64,000 nucleotides of DNA, from contig JAUPTC010000019.1 in NCBI GenBank assembly GCA_030762895.1, positions 806,001 to 870,000 of the forward strand, written 5' to 3'. The position numbers and the translations under genes were made by a program. Source of the stretch: Sophora flavescens (Eukaryota > Streptophyta > Magnoliopsida > Fabales > Fabaceae). The notes under the pieces were generated by a model. The model did not search any database. It had not been told where the DNA came from and was given only the letters and a program-made list of their open reading frames with translations. Below are positions 47,241 to 57,955 of this stretch, one piece after another; positions within the stretch are counted from its first letter, which is position 1; every line of letters starts with the position of its first letter.

Positions 47241-47741
47241 ATGGATCCGAATGTTCCCTTGGCACAGTCAAGCTCGAGGAGCGAAGTGTTTGATCATGCT
47301 GGGACGGCAGGGAACTGGACTATACATGAGGGTGCGACGACCGCGACGTATCGAGGACCAGTCACGACTACCGAGACGAATGCTAACGGAGTGCCCGTAT
47401 GAAGGATTCACACCATCTAGACGAGGAATGTGGCGCTTCCACCTCCATGGTACTACCTTCATACACTACAAGTCACCGGTCTCCTTCATGAGCATTTTGA
47501 TCCAGTTGAACCGCTTGCGGAGGATCCAATGGAGGAGGATCTCGAAGACGATCCCGAGGAAGAACCTCATGATTTGATAGAGGTCGAGGACGAGGACGAG
47601 GAGGAGCCAAAGTACCATCCGCAGGATCCCGGAGATGACGACGTCCCTATCGACGATGGCAGTGACGTTATCGATCCGGCATCTGATATCTCGTCTGGGG
47701 GTAGCGTCTGTGGTCACTCTGCATGCAGGAGGCATTGGTAG
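47241..47741 (+). pseudogene. LTR-embedded reading frame of family C, acidic C-terminus
   Basis: The frame starts at ATG 47241 directly after a splice-acceptor-like GTGCTTTTAG. It runs 166 codons to TAG 47741, broken only by TGA at 47400 and TAG at 47418, both explainable by C-to-T changes. Visible parts are MDPNVPLAQSSSRSEVFDH, then ATYRGPVTTTET, then VALPPPWYYL and a strongly acidic tail (EDDPEEEPHDLIEVEDEDEE). The region is far more GC-rich than the LTR around it. ATYRG and LPPPW line up with ATYTG and LPPFW of the frame at 49388 at nearly equal spacing. No known domain is recognised. It could be a captured host exon or an element accessory protein. Confidence 0.5.
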
Positions 47742-48724
47742 ATCGTTCGTCGGCTTTTGGAGTTGTCCTGATAGTCCCTAGGCTTTTAGAGCCATCTTTT
47801 GAGTCTTGTACCCAGTTCCCTATCCCCGGTTTGATTTTTTTTTCCTGTTTCTTCAGTGGCTGTTATAGTGTACGTTGACCAGTTCGACAAGGCCTATTTT
47901 GTAATCAAACCTAAGATCCCAAATGGGACAGTTATATTTATATGTATGATGTTGGTTTTCATGTTCTGGGTGTTCATCACCTTTTCTTAACTTCTTTCAA
48001 AAAAAAATTGAGTACCCTTTTCAGTAACCCCGTATAAAAGGTTATTTTTCCGAAAGCGACCAACGTTTTAAATAAGTTTATTTTCCGAAACAAGTAACCA
48101 TGTGATGCCGGGTTTTAGGGTGTCACAACCGAGACGTCGGGGTTCTGGTGTTCTATGCACACGTAGATCAGGGATGTGTGTCATTGGACTGAGTGTCCTG
48201 CAAAGGTTTTATGGATTGTGTGTCCTAAATTTGATATGGAAAATGTGAGTTCCATATCCTTGAGCCTAAGATTGGTGCATCAGTTTAGGGCTTTGCGATT
48301 AAGCACTCGGACTTTTATGTCCCGTGTTAAGTTTAAAACACTTGGAGACTGTGTGTCCTGTGTTTGCTTTACAATGAAAAAATCTTAATATAAAATTAAG
48401 CATGGTCGTGAGCTTTGGGCTTCGACAAGGAAAGATTATTACAACAAAGAAAATGAAACGAGAATAAAAGTTTTTCTCATGCATTTTTGGCAGATGTGCC
48501 ATGTGTTATGATCATTGAGTCCTGAGTGGATCAATGTATCTTTGATGGACTATATTTCCTTTTGATCATTGGATTCTGAGTGAGCCAATGTATCTTTACT
48601 GGACTTTGTTTCCAATTTAATGCGATGACTATTGAGGTTCTGAGTGATGCAATAGGTTATGGACAATAAACTCCATTGATCGCAGTAACTATTGTGTTCA
48701 GTGGGGACCAATGAGTTACCATGT

Positions 48725-49075
48725 GTATGACTACAACAATAGTTGGATAGTTGTCACAAGGGGCCGTATGACTAAGCTGCAATAGTTGTTTGAGTGGCTA
48801 TCATACGAAGTCGGATAATATTTATGCATAACTGCAATAGCTGTTTGAGTGGTTATGTATCTGTGTACAACTGCAATAGCTGTTTGAGTGGTTGTCACAG
48901 AGGGGTCATGTGCAAAGTTGCAATAGCTATTTGAGCAATGTTCACATGAGGTTGAGGTGGATTATCCGAAAATGTAACCTGTGTACAATTGCAATAGCTG
49001 TTTGAGTGGTTGTCAAAGAGGGGTCGTGTGAACAGCTGCAATAGCTGTTTGAGCAATGGTCACATGAGGTTGAGA
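48725..49075 (+). repeat. Minisatellite in family B LTR (copy B2)
   Basis: About six units built on TGCAATAGCTGTTTGAG followed by TGGTTGTCA or CAATGGTCACATGAGG, spaced 40-70 bp. Copy B1 has a different repeat at this position. Confidence 0.75.
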
Positions 49076-49387
49076 TGAATGTGCTTCTGAGCCTGATCCT
49101 CTCATTTGAAAGAAGTTGGGATCTCTGGAGATTAGTTATTAAATTAGAGCCTGAATATTGAAGTGTCATGCATTTTTATAAAATGACGATGACTGTCGGG
49201 TATGAAACCCTTTGATAAAGTTATTCTGCTGTTTGGATAATTTTTGTATGCTGTGAATACCTGGTATATGCTGTTTTGTGTGTCGTGCATGTGGTTGTCT
49301 TATCAAAACTCATATATTGGTATCTCACCCTTGCATATTTGTTTGTTGTTTCCTCTACTGTGTGTGTGTGTGTGTGTATGAGTACAG

Positions 49388-49624
49388 ATGAATTCCGAGG
49401 AGACGAGTATGTCGTACTTAAGGATCAGATCTTTGATCTGTGTGAATGCTGACAATGGTGAGGCTTGGGTGATCAACATGGGATCTAGGAGTGCCACTTA
49501 CACCGGACTAGTTTGTATCGTTGAGGGTACTAATTTAGGACCTACATCACGTACATATCAGACTTTGACCGTGGAGATACCTTTACCACCTTTCTGGTTA
49601 CTTACCGGTTTTCTTGTAGATTAG
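49388..49624 (+). CDS. LTR-embedded 78-codon open reading frame of family B copy B2
   Basis: ATG follows GTATGAGTACAG, a splice-acceptor-like end also seen in family A (TTTAGTACAG-ATG). The frame is open: MNSEETSMSYLRIRSLICV, then WVINMGSRSATYTGLVCIV, TYQTLTVEIPLPPFWLL and a TAG stop. In copy B1 the last 26 codons align one for one (near 24208-24291), including the same stop position. B1 has one CAG-to-TAG change and many replacements. Family C carries a related frame at 47241. No domain is recognised and there is no evidence of translation. It might be non-coding leader sequence that is open by chance. Confidence 0.4.
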   Translation: MNSEETSMSYLRIRSLICVNADNGEAWVINMGSRSATYTGLVCIVEGTNLGPTSRTYQTLTVEIPLPPFWLLTGFLVD

Positions 49625-49942
49625 GAATAGAGGTATCCTCCCCAGATATTTCGATAGGTCGGGAGAACCATGGTGGTCTTCCCAACAGTGATTAATCGTA
49701 TTGACCAGTTGTAGGACTTTTGGTATTTATTAGTATGTGGACTTGGCTACTGAGAGCCATCCTTGTTGGATTGTGGTGTCAGACTACCGCTACGTTGTAG
49801 TTATGTCTTTATATTCTTATGTTATGACATTGGGAGATGACATATTATGTGAAGGTCTAAGTGTAAAACTCTTATGATACTTATTTATATTATGTTAATG
49901 GTGTTGGATTGTATGTGGAGTAAAAGAAAAAGAAAAAAATTT

Positions 49943-50220
49943 ATTTAATACGTATCAACATTCAATGTTTTTTTTTTAGATTACCTTTCTCAAATTCACA
50001 CAACTAAAATATGTATTATACTCATTTAGAAAATTAACCCCATGGATTGTAAATATTCAAATTATCATCTTTACATTTAAAACATTAACTTCAATACAAA
50101 ATATTACAAATTGTACATAACTATGTACATCTAGATATACATGTAAGTATGTTTTCGTGTAAAATTTATAACCCGTGTAAGATTCTTCAAATTAGAACAT
50201 AAGTCACATTAATAATAATG
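49943..50220. other. AT-rich DNA, no gene seen
   Basis: Starts with about 45 bases (TTTAATACGTATCAACATTCAATG type) that recur near 56170, and includes one copy of the dispersed 60-bp repeat near 50043. Confidence 0.45.
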
Positions 50221-50436
50221 CTACCAGAGAATCATTTCTTCCAATTGCTTCAATAGCTTTTTTTCTTCCTCCATCAATTCAAAACTTTTCACATAACTTT
50301 GTTTCCATTGGAGCCTTTGAGTGCCATGTTTGATAACATTACCAGACATTCTCAAGTCTTGTGTTCTTTTCATTAACTTTATTTATTTTTCGCACTCTTC
50401 CAATGTATAAGGACAATTCACTTAATCTCCCAAATT
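50221..50436 (-). pseudogene. Relic exon encoding a charged, coiled-coil-like tail
   Basis: The minus frame from 50373 reads MKRTQDLRMSGNVIKHGTQR, LQWKQSYVKSF and ELMEEEKKLLKQLEEMILW, then TAG at 50221. Codon texture and heptad-like spacing look like real coding DNA. Upstream codons (NCPYTLEECEK) continue in the same frame but are separated by TAA stops, so it is probably a decayed last exon. I do not recognise the family. Confidence 0.4.
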
Positions 50437-50536
50437 CACTCTATGCTCTCCCAAGTAAGAATTGTGTCTTTCTCATTCCTTATCTCTATTTTGTTGCTTT
50501 TTAATAAATGTATTAGAACTCAACGTATTTAAGCAT

Positions 50537-51004
50537 CCAATGCCATATAAATATGTAAATTATTATTCACTCATTTATAAAATTAATCACATTGATTGTA
50601 AATATTTAAATTATTATCTACCTATTTAAAACTTTAACTTCAATATAAAATATTATAGAATATACATATACATAATACATAATTCTAAAATAATACATAT
50701 CTTCTCCAGATTTTATCTAAGCATGCCCCTGTATGCCAGAATGTTTTTACAATAAGCTATATTTAATTGTTTTCATATTTTATTATAAAAATTATACTCC
50801 AATGCCATATAAATATGTAAATTATTGTTCACTCATTTAGAAGATTAACCCTGTTGATTGTAAATATTTAATTTATTATTTACCTATTTAAAACTTTAAC
50901 TTCAATATAAAATATTATAGAATATACATATACATAATACATAATTCTAAAATAATACATATCTTCTCCTGATTTTATCTAAGCCTGCCCTTGTATGTCA
51001 GAAC
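50537..51004. repeat. 262-bp tandem duplication
   Basis: CCAATGCCATATAAATATG starts at 50537 and again at 50799. The copies agree closely through GATTTTATCTAAGC and GTATG.CAGAA. Each contains the dispersed GATTGTAAATATTTAA segment. Confidence 0.85.
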
Positions 51005-51210
51005 GCAACAACTATTATGCATTTAGAAAATAGATCAAACTGAGCAAAACAAAAAAAAATCAACAAAATTCTTGTATGAGGTTGGTAATAATTACAATGT
51101 TCCATTGATGAGAAACAAAATATAAGAGGAAGTAAAAACAAAGAATTTCACACGATTTTACTTTCAAGTTCAATGTTCGATACTTCATTTTTGACTTTGA
51201 AAATGATATT

Positions 51211-51372
51211 TTACAAAGAAACTGATAACTCTGGTCCTGAATTTATCGTTTGTCGTAGGAGAAACTCAGGTTCCTTCCAGTTTCCATCTTTGCCAAAGAA
51301 GCACTAAGATTTAAAAAAAAAAAAAAGAAGCACTATGGTTTGAACAAAAGCTGGACGTATTTGGAAGCATTC
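51211..51372 (-). pseudogene. C-terminal end of a PPR gene, severed by a family A solo LTR
   Basis: Minus strand encodes LPNTSSFCSNHSA next to the LTR. After an A-rich insertion it continues in a shifted frame with GNWKEPEFLLRQTINSGPEL and SVSL, with TAA at 51213-51211. This matches the end of plant pentatricopeptide-repeat (RNA-binding organelle) proteins. The upstream part is at 55234-55517. Confidence 0.7.
51295..51335. other. Poly(A) tract flanked by 12-bp direct repeats
   Basis: AAAGAAGCACTA occurs at 51295-51306 and 51324-51335 with AGATTT plus A-run between. It looks like a target duplication around a bare poly(A) tail inside the PPR coding region. Confidence 0.55.
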
Positions 51373-54300
51373 TGTAACACCCTCCCTTGGGCATTACCTT
51401 CTAAACACGTGCGAAAATAAAATTAAAAGATAATTTGCTGGTGCTTTCGGAAAATAACTTATATAAGTACATAAGTGTCTGAAATTGGGTATAAAATTTT
51501 TGTCACGACTCCATACCTAAGCCTTAATCAACACACAAACTTGCTATCATAGCTTGACAAGCCTATTTAATTTAAAGGATATACTTAAATACAAGATAGT
51601 AGTTTTACAAAAATTTCGACAGAGTCTCCTCTGTAATTCGGACATCCCAGGGTAAAATAACACCTGTTAAAATATTTACATTTTCACTCCAGAATTCCAG
51701 TTACACCAAATTCAACCAGGCATCAATACATAAAAATAATAGTTATAGCCATAAGCTTTACAAAACCAAAAAGAAATAGCTTAGATTTTCATTCAAAGGA
51801 TATGCTCTCCGGGCTATAGACATTCCATTTTAAAATAAAGGCTCTCTGAGCCAAACACATACATACTATCAATACTAATCTAAGTCTCAACCCTAAGCTG
51901 GTCGTTCTAAAAGTTATTCCGCAAGTAATACCTCATTAAGCAACTAGATCTAAGTCTCTGAGTGACTTAGAAAGACTCCTCTGCACCATTTGTGTTAAAG
52001 TACCCAGGGTACAATATCGAACTACAAGAATCCTGAAATGTGTGTAAGGGTGAGACGCCAATATATGGTTTTAACACAATAACTAAATGCGCAACACCAC
52101 ATAACACATATACATTTACCACACGAGCATTTATAAGCTAATAGTATATCAATGGGTTCAACACCCCAAACATCATTCATAAAATTATGCATGACACTTC
52201 TATTCATCATCTAAATTTTCGTCCTAATCTCATGAGATATCCCAACATCATATGAGTTGATCAGACTCCATAGCCACACTGGCTAACTTGGCCAACTGCC
52301 AACAGGTGCGCAACCTCTTCCCATCTTAAAAAGGCATACACAGCCAGGCACACACAAGGCCAAACACATTGCTAACGTCCACAACCAGTGGCCCTACCAT
52401 TAGCAAGTAAGATAGGGTCCCAATCTCAATGTCCTCACTAGGCACATGAGATAATGCACATCGGAATTACCTTTCGCCGCTGGTAATTAATGCATTAAAC
52501 CACAAATCGCAGGCACGTCTGCCAAATGCATGCAAAACACTTTTGTTTTGTCCTTTTCTTTGTGATCAATCTTTCTTTTGCCGAAGCTCAAAATGGCTTA
52601 CGACTCACATAGTTTTAAAACACTTTTAAAACTTTCATCACAACACAAGACCTCATTGTCCATAAAACTTTTATCAAAACATAGGACCTCACAGTCCATA
52701 AAACTTTTATCAAAACATAGGACCTCACAGTCCGAGTGCTCAATTGCGACACCTCTCGACCGGTGCACCAGTCTTAGGTTCGTGGCACTAGAAACATCTT
52801 CAATGTTTCAACACAGTATACCTCATGTATACAATATAGGCCCTCAAAGTCCAAATGACTGAGTCCATCACAACACAGAACCTTAGTACCCCGACGTCTC
52901 GGTTACTAAGTTCCACACCACTTTTAACACTAAATCAGTTTTGCTTTCCTAAATTCTTTTTCCAAAAATTGGAAATTCATCAATAAAATCCTTAAATAAT
53001 AAAACTTGGTTTTCACAAATGTGAGTCACTTGAGGTTTTAACTTCCTTAAAATATGTACTGTCGTTTCAAAATACTTGCCCTCTATGTTTTTCCAAATAT
53101 GTTATCACACTTTTCCAAATCATTCATCAATTATCACTTTTAAAGCTTCTCAAGCCAAAACTTAACTTTTTCCACTGAAACAACTTTCTAAAATCATCAT
53201 TAACTTCTTTTCAACAATTAATTTCATAAAATAACTATGTATGATATTGCAAACTTTCTTATATAAAAATTAGCAGTACAGAAACATTTTCACAATTTCA
53301 CTCTCATTGTGACTCTAGTTACTCTTACACTAATAAATCATCATCATCAAAACTCCTTATTTTTCCATAATAATACTTTCCACCACTATTATATTCCAAC
53401 GTTTCCCATAAAACCTGGAATATAATTTACACAGCTTATTAAAGCTTTTATCTGATTAATCGGTTGTGCACTGACCACAGTCAGGCTTTTCAAACAACAC
53501 TCACAAGCAACATTCAACAACAAACCACCAGGCAGATCATGCACCATAGCAATATCATATACAAATAATCAAATAATTTAAAACAGATCAGACACTGATA
53601 CTCAGATATACAACACAACACAAACCACATAATCAGATAACCACAACCACATCAATTATACAGACTACACAACAAGCAAATGGTTATTGAGAAAAATCCA
53701 TCAGGCAAGCTCCCCTTACCTTTGAAGATAAGTAAAGGATCCTCGTCCTAATGCCCACGTTAGCTCATATCTACTCCATCAAGCAAGCATAGCTGTGTCC
53801 AAACGTCTTAGAGAGTAAATCCAACAACGCGCAATAACCATAAATCAAGAAATCAATTACACATGATCAAACACACATTCTAACTTTATCTAAACACTTA
53901 ATCTAATTGCCAAACAAGGTTATTTTCAAAGAAAATCATGTTTGAAGCTCACGCTTCCCAATACCCTTTAAGGAAACTTTGTTTTGATTAAAAGATCTTG
54001 AAAAAGAACTTTGGAAATCATCCATTAAGAGTCCTAATTGCACTAAATCATAGTTAATTTCACAAAAACATACCCAAATTTGAATCAAATCAAATTGGGG
54101 TTTTAGGGCTCCTAAATACGATTTGGGGAAAACTCATAATAATGAAATTAGTTTAGGGAAACACAAATTCACAGTCCCAATTTCATAAAACAACCTTAAA
54201 TTTCAAGATTAAAATCTGAAATCAAAGGGTTAGGGTTAGGGTTTTAAAAATCATTTTGAGGGTTTTGACTCACCCAAGGAAGAAAAGATGATGTGGTGGC

Positions 54301-55233
54301 TGTCTGGGAGGTCCGGCACGGCGGAGCAGCAGTGAATGGAGGAGAACAGGGGCCAGAACACGCGATCGTCTCTCCCACTCCATGCAACGGCCTGACGACG
54401 AACTGGACGACGATGCAAGGTCGTTCCCTCCCTACCAGACACGGCGGAACGACGATCAACGACGAGTTGCAGCGGTGCTCGCGGCGGCTGCGCGACATGG
54501 ATAAGACGAAACTCGCGTAACCTTCTCACTCCAGACCGGACGACGCACTCGCAGCTGTACATGATCGGAGAAGGGTGGCGGCGTGCGGTTTGGAACGGCA
54601 AGGGAGAAGAAGATGGATTTATGGTGGAAGGAAGAAGAAGAAAAGAGAAAGAAGAAAGAAAAGAGGGAAGAAAAGAGAAGAAGCAGAGAAGAAAAGGGAG
54701 AAAGAGAGAGGTAGCGTCGAGAAAAGAGAGAGAAAAGAGAGAAAATGGGTTTTTAAACAAATTACTTAGTGATAGGTAAAAAATGAGTGATAAATATTAG
54801 GCCTAAAATAAACATGTTTTTACTTTTTAGAATCTAAAAATAAAGGTTGATAAGGATATGTTTTCGAAATTCAAGTTAGAATAAAGTTTAATAGTTGAAC
54901 TGATCAACTAAGAAAATACTCACCTCGAATTTAATCTCCGATAAATGTGAAATCAACATATTTTTAACTCCAAAATTAAATAGAATAGGAATATGAAAAT
55001 GCTTTTCTCTTAATCATATTATTTAAAATATTTTTCTGTACTGGTATAATAGTGACAATAACATAAATTATTGTCTATTAAACGTGCATTCACTGAAATA
55101 AGTCGGTCTTTACACACCCAATAAAATAATTTGAAAAAAGTAATTTAATTACTCAGACTAAACCACATAACATAATAAACATAAACATCCAAATAAAATA
55201 ATTAATCCTAGGTGTAAAAACTAGGGTGTTACA
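51373..55233 (-). repeat. Family A solo LTR, inverted, inside a PPR gene
   Basis: Reverse complement of the family A LTR, 3861 bp, from TGTAACACCCTCC (left) to CTAGGGTGTTACA (right). It has perfect CATTC duplications at 51368-51372 and 55234-55238. It is more diverged from the 3' LTR than the 5' LTR is, especially in the GC-rich leader (54250-54700). Its acceptor-like site reads ACACAAATG, so the AG is lost. Confidence 0.9.
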
Positions 55234-55517
55234 CATTCCATCCTCAACCATTTCTTTGAGTAGCCTAAAAGCCTTATAATAGTTCCTTCTTTGCAATAAC
55301 CATGAACCATCATATTATATATAACACTGTTTGGTTCCAAGTGCAGCTCACCCAATGATTTGAAGACTTTTGATACTTCTTTCATTTTACCTTTCATACA
55401 TAAGTCAAAATAATGTATTAGGACATTGTACGTGCAAGCATTTGACATAAAACCATATTTCTTCTCTAAATAATGTATCTCAAATGTTTTCTCCATTCTG
55501 ATTTGATGAAATAGCAA
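55234..55517 (-). pseudogene. Pentatricopeptide-repeat (PPR) gene fragment
   Basis: The minus frame reads NACTYNVLIHYFDLCMKGKM, EVSKVFKSLGELHLEPNSV and IYNMMVHGYCKEGTI, two PPR units with the usual TYN.LI and P.S..YN.M patterns. A shift near the end leads to KEMVEDGMLPNTSSF, which crosses the LTR insertion through the CATTC duplication to 51372. Upstream of 55517 the homology fades into non-coding DNA (intron or decay). PPR proteins bind organellar RNA; this copy is broken. Confidence 0.8.
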
Positions 55518-57690
55518 TATCCTACCTTCTCTTTCTATTCACCTTCAAACCCATCACCCTTCTTCCTAGCAAATAACCAAATTAGAAAAAGTTATCAGAC
55601 CCCCAGTAAATAATCTCATTTGACTGTAATACGCGACTAATCCCATGTTGAAAATAGTAACAGGATCCGTTAACCTAATTTTGGCACTCACCCTTGTAAA
55701 CAGAAACATGAAATGCTGTAGAATGATGTGAGAAGGTGAAATAGCTCTTAGAATAGTGAAAATGTGAAAAGGTAAAAGGCTTCAAAGTAGAAAATTGGGA
55801 GGCAACTGTTATAAGTAAAACTTGAAGTGAGAAAGTGAACATGTTTGCTGGATTTTAAAACATATCCTTACTCAATACATTTTTGAAACAAAACTCTTCA
55901 GGGTCGTCTAAAAGTACTTTAGATGCATTCATGATGGTGCAAATCACAAAAAAAACAATTAGAGTACTTAGACATGTTCAAGCTAAATATGACCCTCTAT
56001 CATGAACCATGCAAATCAAGACTTTCTAGAGAAATTTTCATGGTGAATTTCAAATCCAATCAAATCAACACAATAGTTTAAGCACTGTAGTTTTATATTA
56101 ACACATTCATTTATATGTTATTTTTCCTCTTACAACATAAATTATTTGAAATATACCCATAAATGATTGTTTATTTAATACATATCAACATTCAATGATT
56201 TTTTTTTATTACAAATCAACTTAAATTTTAATAACTAATCAAACAGGTTTTCCTACAATTGTTATTGAAATTCTTCATCAAAGTTATCTTTCAAAGGTGC
56301 AAATGGGTCTGCATCTAAAAGCAATGTAGCTCCAAAAGTTAGACTACGACCACCACCATCAAAAGTTGGGTCTTCCACTACAGCTTCTGGACCTATGAGT
56401 GAGGAAGACATAGTCTAAACTTAGGAAATATTGTGGTTGACCAACAGGGGAGGTAGAGGACCTGATCAATTTGTTCAGACGTAGGTGTAAGGCTACCATG
56501 AACACAAAGCATCTGGGTCAAACAAACCATGTAGAATATTAGTTTTGAACAAAAATACCATTCAAACCGAAATCAAATAACATTGTAAGAATTGCACAAA
56601 GATGTAAATTTATACAAAACAACTTGTTGTGGGTTACATGCAAAAATGCAAGAACTAATAATTACTGATATTCATCACCATTATATGTTTTACATTAATG
56701 GAACCAATAATTATAAACACATTATCTAAGTAAATAAAACATAAAATTGTTATTACTTAGTGAGGTTTGTGGTTAATCCAAAATCCAAATGGAAATAAAG
56801 GATGAAAATGTTTATCACCAACATTCATTTGAAGCTGGTCAACTGTTTTGAACCATGTGCTTAATTACCAACTTGTCAATGACTGTATAGTAACCAAAGA
56901 CAATAATAACACCTTGGTGTTCAATGTCCCTGGATTCGATGCAACCACAAGTGCATCTATTTTTAATTATAAATGTGGCTTAATCACAATTAGGCGGCCA
57001 GTGATGGCAATTAAAACACATAGGATAGAGCCACTTGGTGACAATACTTGGACCTGGATCAGCTATCAGCTATTGTCATTAAAACGATCACCAAATGTTT
57101 CTGCTTAAGGGTGTTCACCAATAATGACAATGTCAAAGTAAGTACATCACACCAAAATATTTAAGTAGTATATAATTTTTTCAAAGGTGATGTATGGGAA
57201 AAGGTACATAATCTACATCATCGTTACCTTCCCTACCCGGTATTAAGGTACTTAATCCTCATTACATTATATGTTCATTGGCTCTCCAGGAAGGTATAGT
57301 TTTTTGATCCAAGAATTTATGTATTTGATCGTTTGGTTGGGAAGGTAAGAAATGTTAGAAAAGACAGTAATTATATTGATAGACTAACAAAAAACACAGA
57401 ATTAGATTATCTGCATGTTCCAATTTTTTCTCATACATGTAGTTTGCAAAATGCATTGTACAATTAAGGTTCAGATGCATATAGGTAACATAGGAAAGGT
57501 GGTCCAGTAACAATTATAATATTTCCAATACTTCTCTACTTAATTAGCAGCAAATACCAAGGAAAAGACTTGTTATTAGGCCCTCCACCTTCTATTGAGA
57601 GAAGAATAAAATTCCCTTATACCTTTGAAGAAGCTTTCCGATTCTCATCCTTGATTGCAATGGATGCTCCAAGAAGGAGAATTAATTTCG
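55518..57690. other. Intergenic DNA, no recognised gene
   Basis: Includes an 86-codon plus frame at 56848-57108 (LVFNVPGFDATTSASIF, then GDNTWTWISYQLL) of unknown origin with no domain, and the 56170 copy of the short repeat seen at 49943. Confidence 0.4.
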
Positions 57691-57955
57691 GTATCCCACA
57701 GGACTTGAAGAACCTGCAAGAATTTGATGACAATTAATTTCAGTTTTAATAATTGGACTGGCCAAATACCCTTAGAAATTTGGTCCTTAACTAATCTTTT
57801 CTACCTTATTATGTGGCCAAACAACCTAACATGGGAGGTTCCAAAAGGTATGTGTCAATGGAGGAAACTTAGTGACCTTGATTCTTAACTTTCATGATCC
57901 ATTCCTCAATCAATTGACAATTACAACCTGGTAGAAACCAACACACACTACTAAT
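57691..57955 (+). pseudogene. Leucine-rich-repeat relic (receptor-like protein type)
   Basis: The plus strand reads GIPQDLKNLQEFDDN, then after a frameshift FNNWTGQIPLEIWSLTNLF, LTWEVPKGMCQWRKLSDLD and SIPQSI, with two stops near the end. The spacing N.(L/W)(T/S)G.IP..I..L..L fits extracellular plant LRRs. Only about two and a half repeats remain, and no kinase domain is found downstream. Confidence 0.6.

Larger units (their letters stand above)
43748..48127 (+). repeat. Family C solo LTR inside family B copy B2
   Basis: 4380 bp from TGTAACACGCTG to GGGTGTCACA, with perfect ACCGA target duplications at 43743-43747 and 48128-48132. No primer site or internal region. It is related to families A and B by layout: pyrimidine-rich leader, donor-like GAGGTAAGAGG at 45759, GAGACGTCG box near 46405, and AG-ATG at 47239. 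Confidence 0.9.
41053..49942 (+). repeat. Family B LTR (copy B2), interrupted by a family C solo LTR and 3' truncated
   Basis: Starts TGTAACACCCCGATTTTC as B1 does. It is collinear with B1 through GAGGTAAGGGGAG (42838) and the GAGACGTCGG box, where family C is inserted, and continues to GGAGTAAAAGAAAAAG at 49942. The last 130 or so bases of B1 are absent, so the right end and target duplication are lost. It holds a 78-codon frame at 49388. Confidence 0.82.

Noticed and set aside
54251..54760. 169-codon minus frame in the inverted solo LTR
   Set aside because: Phe/Ser-rich translation of the CT-rich leader. Not shared with the other family A copies.
56848..57108. 86-codon plus frame
   Set aside because: Reads somewhat protein-like (GDNTWTWISYQLL) but has no domain, no neighbours and no splice context that I could support.
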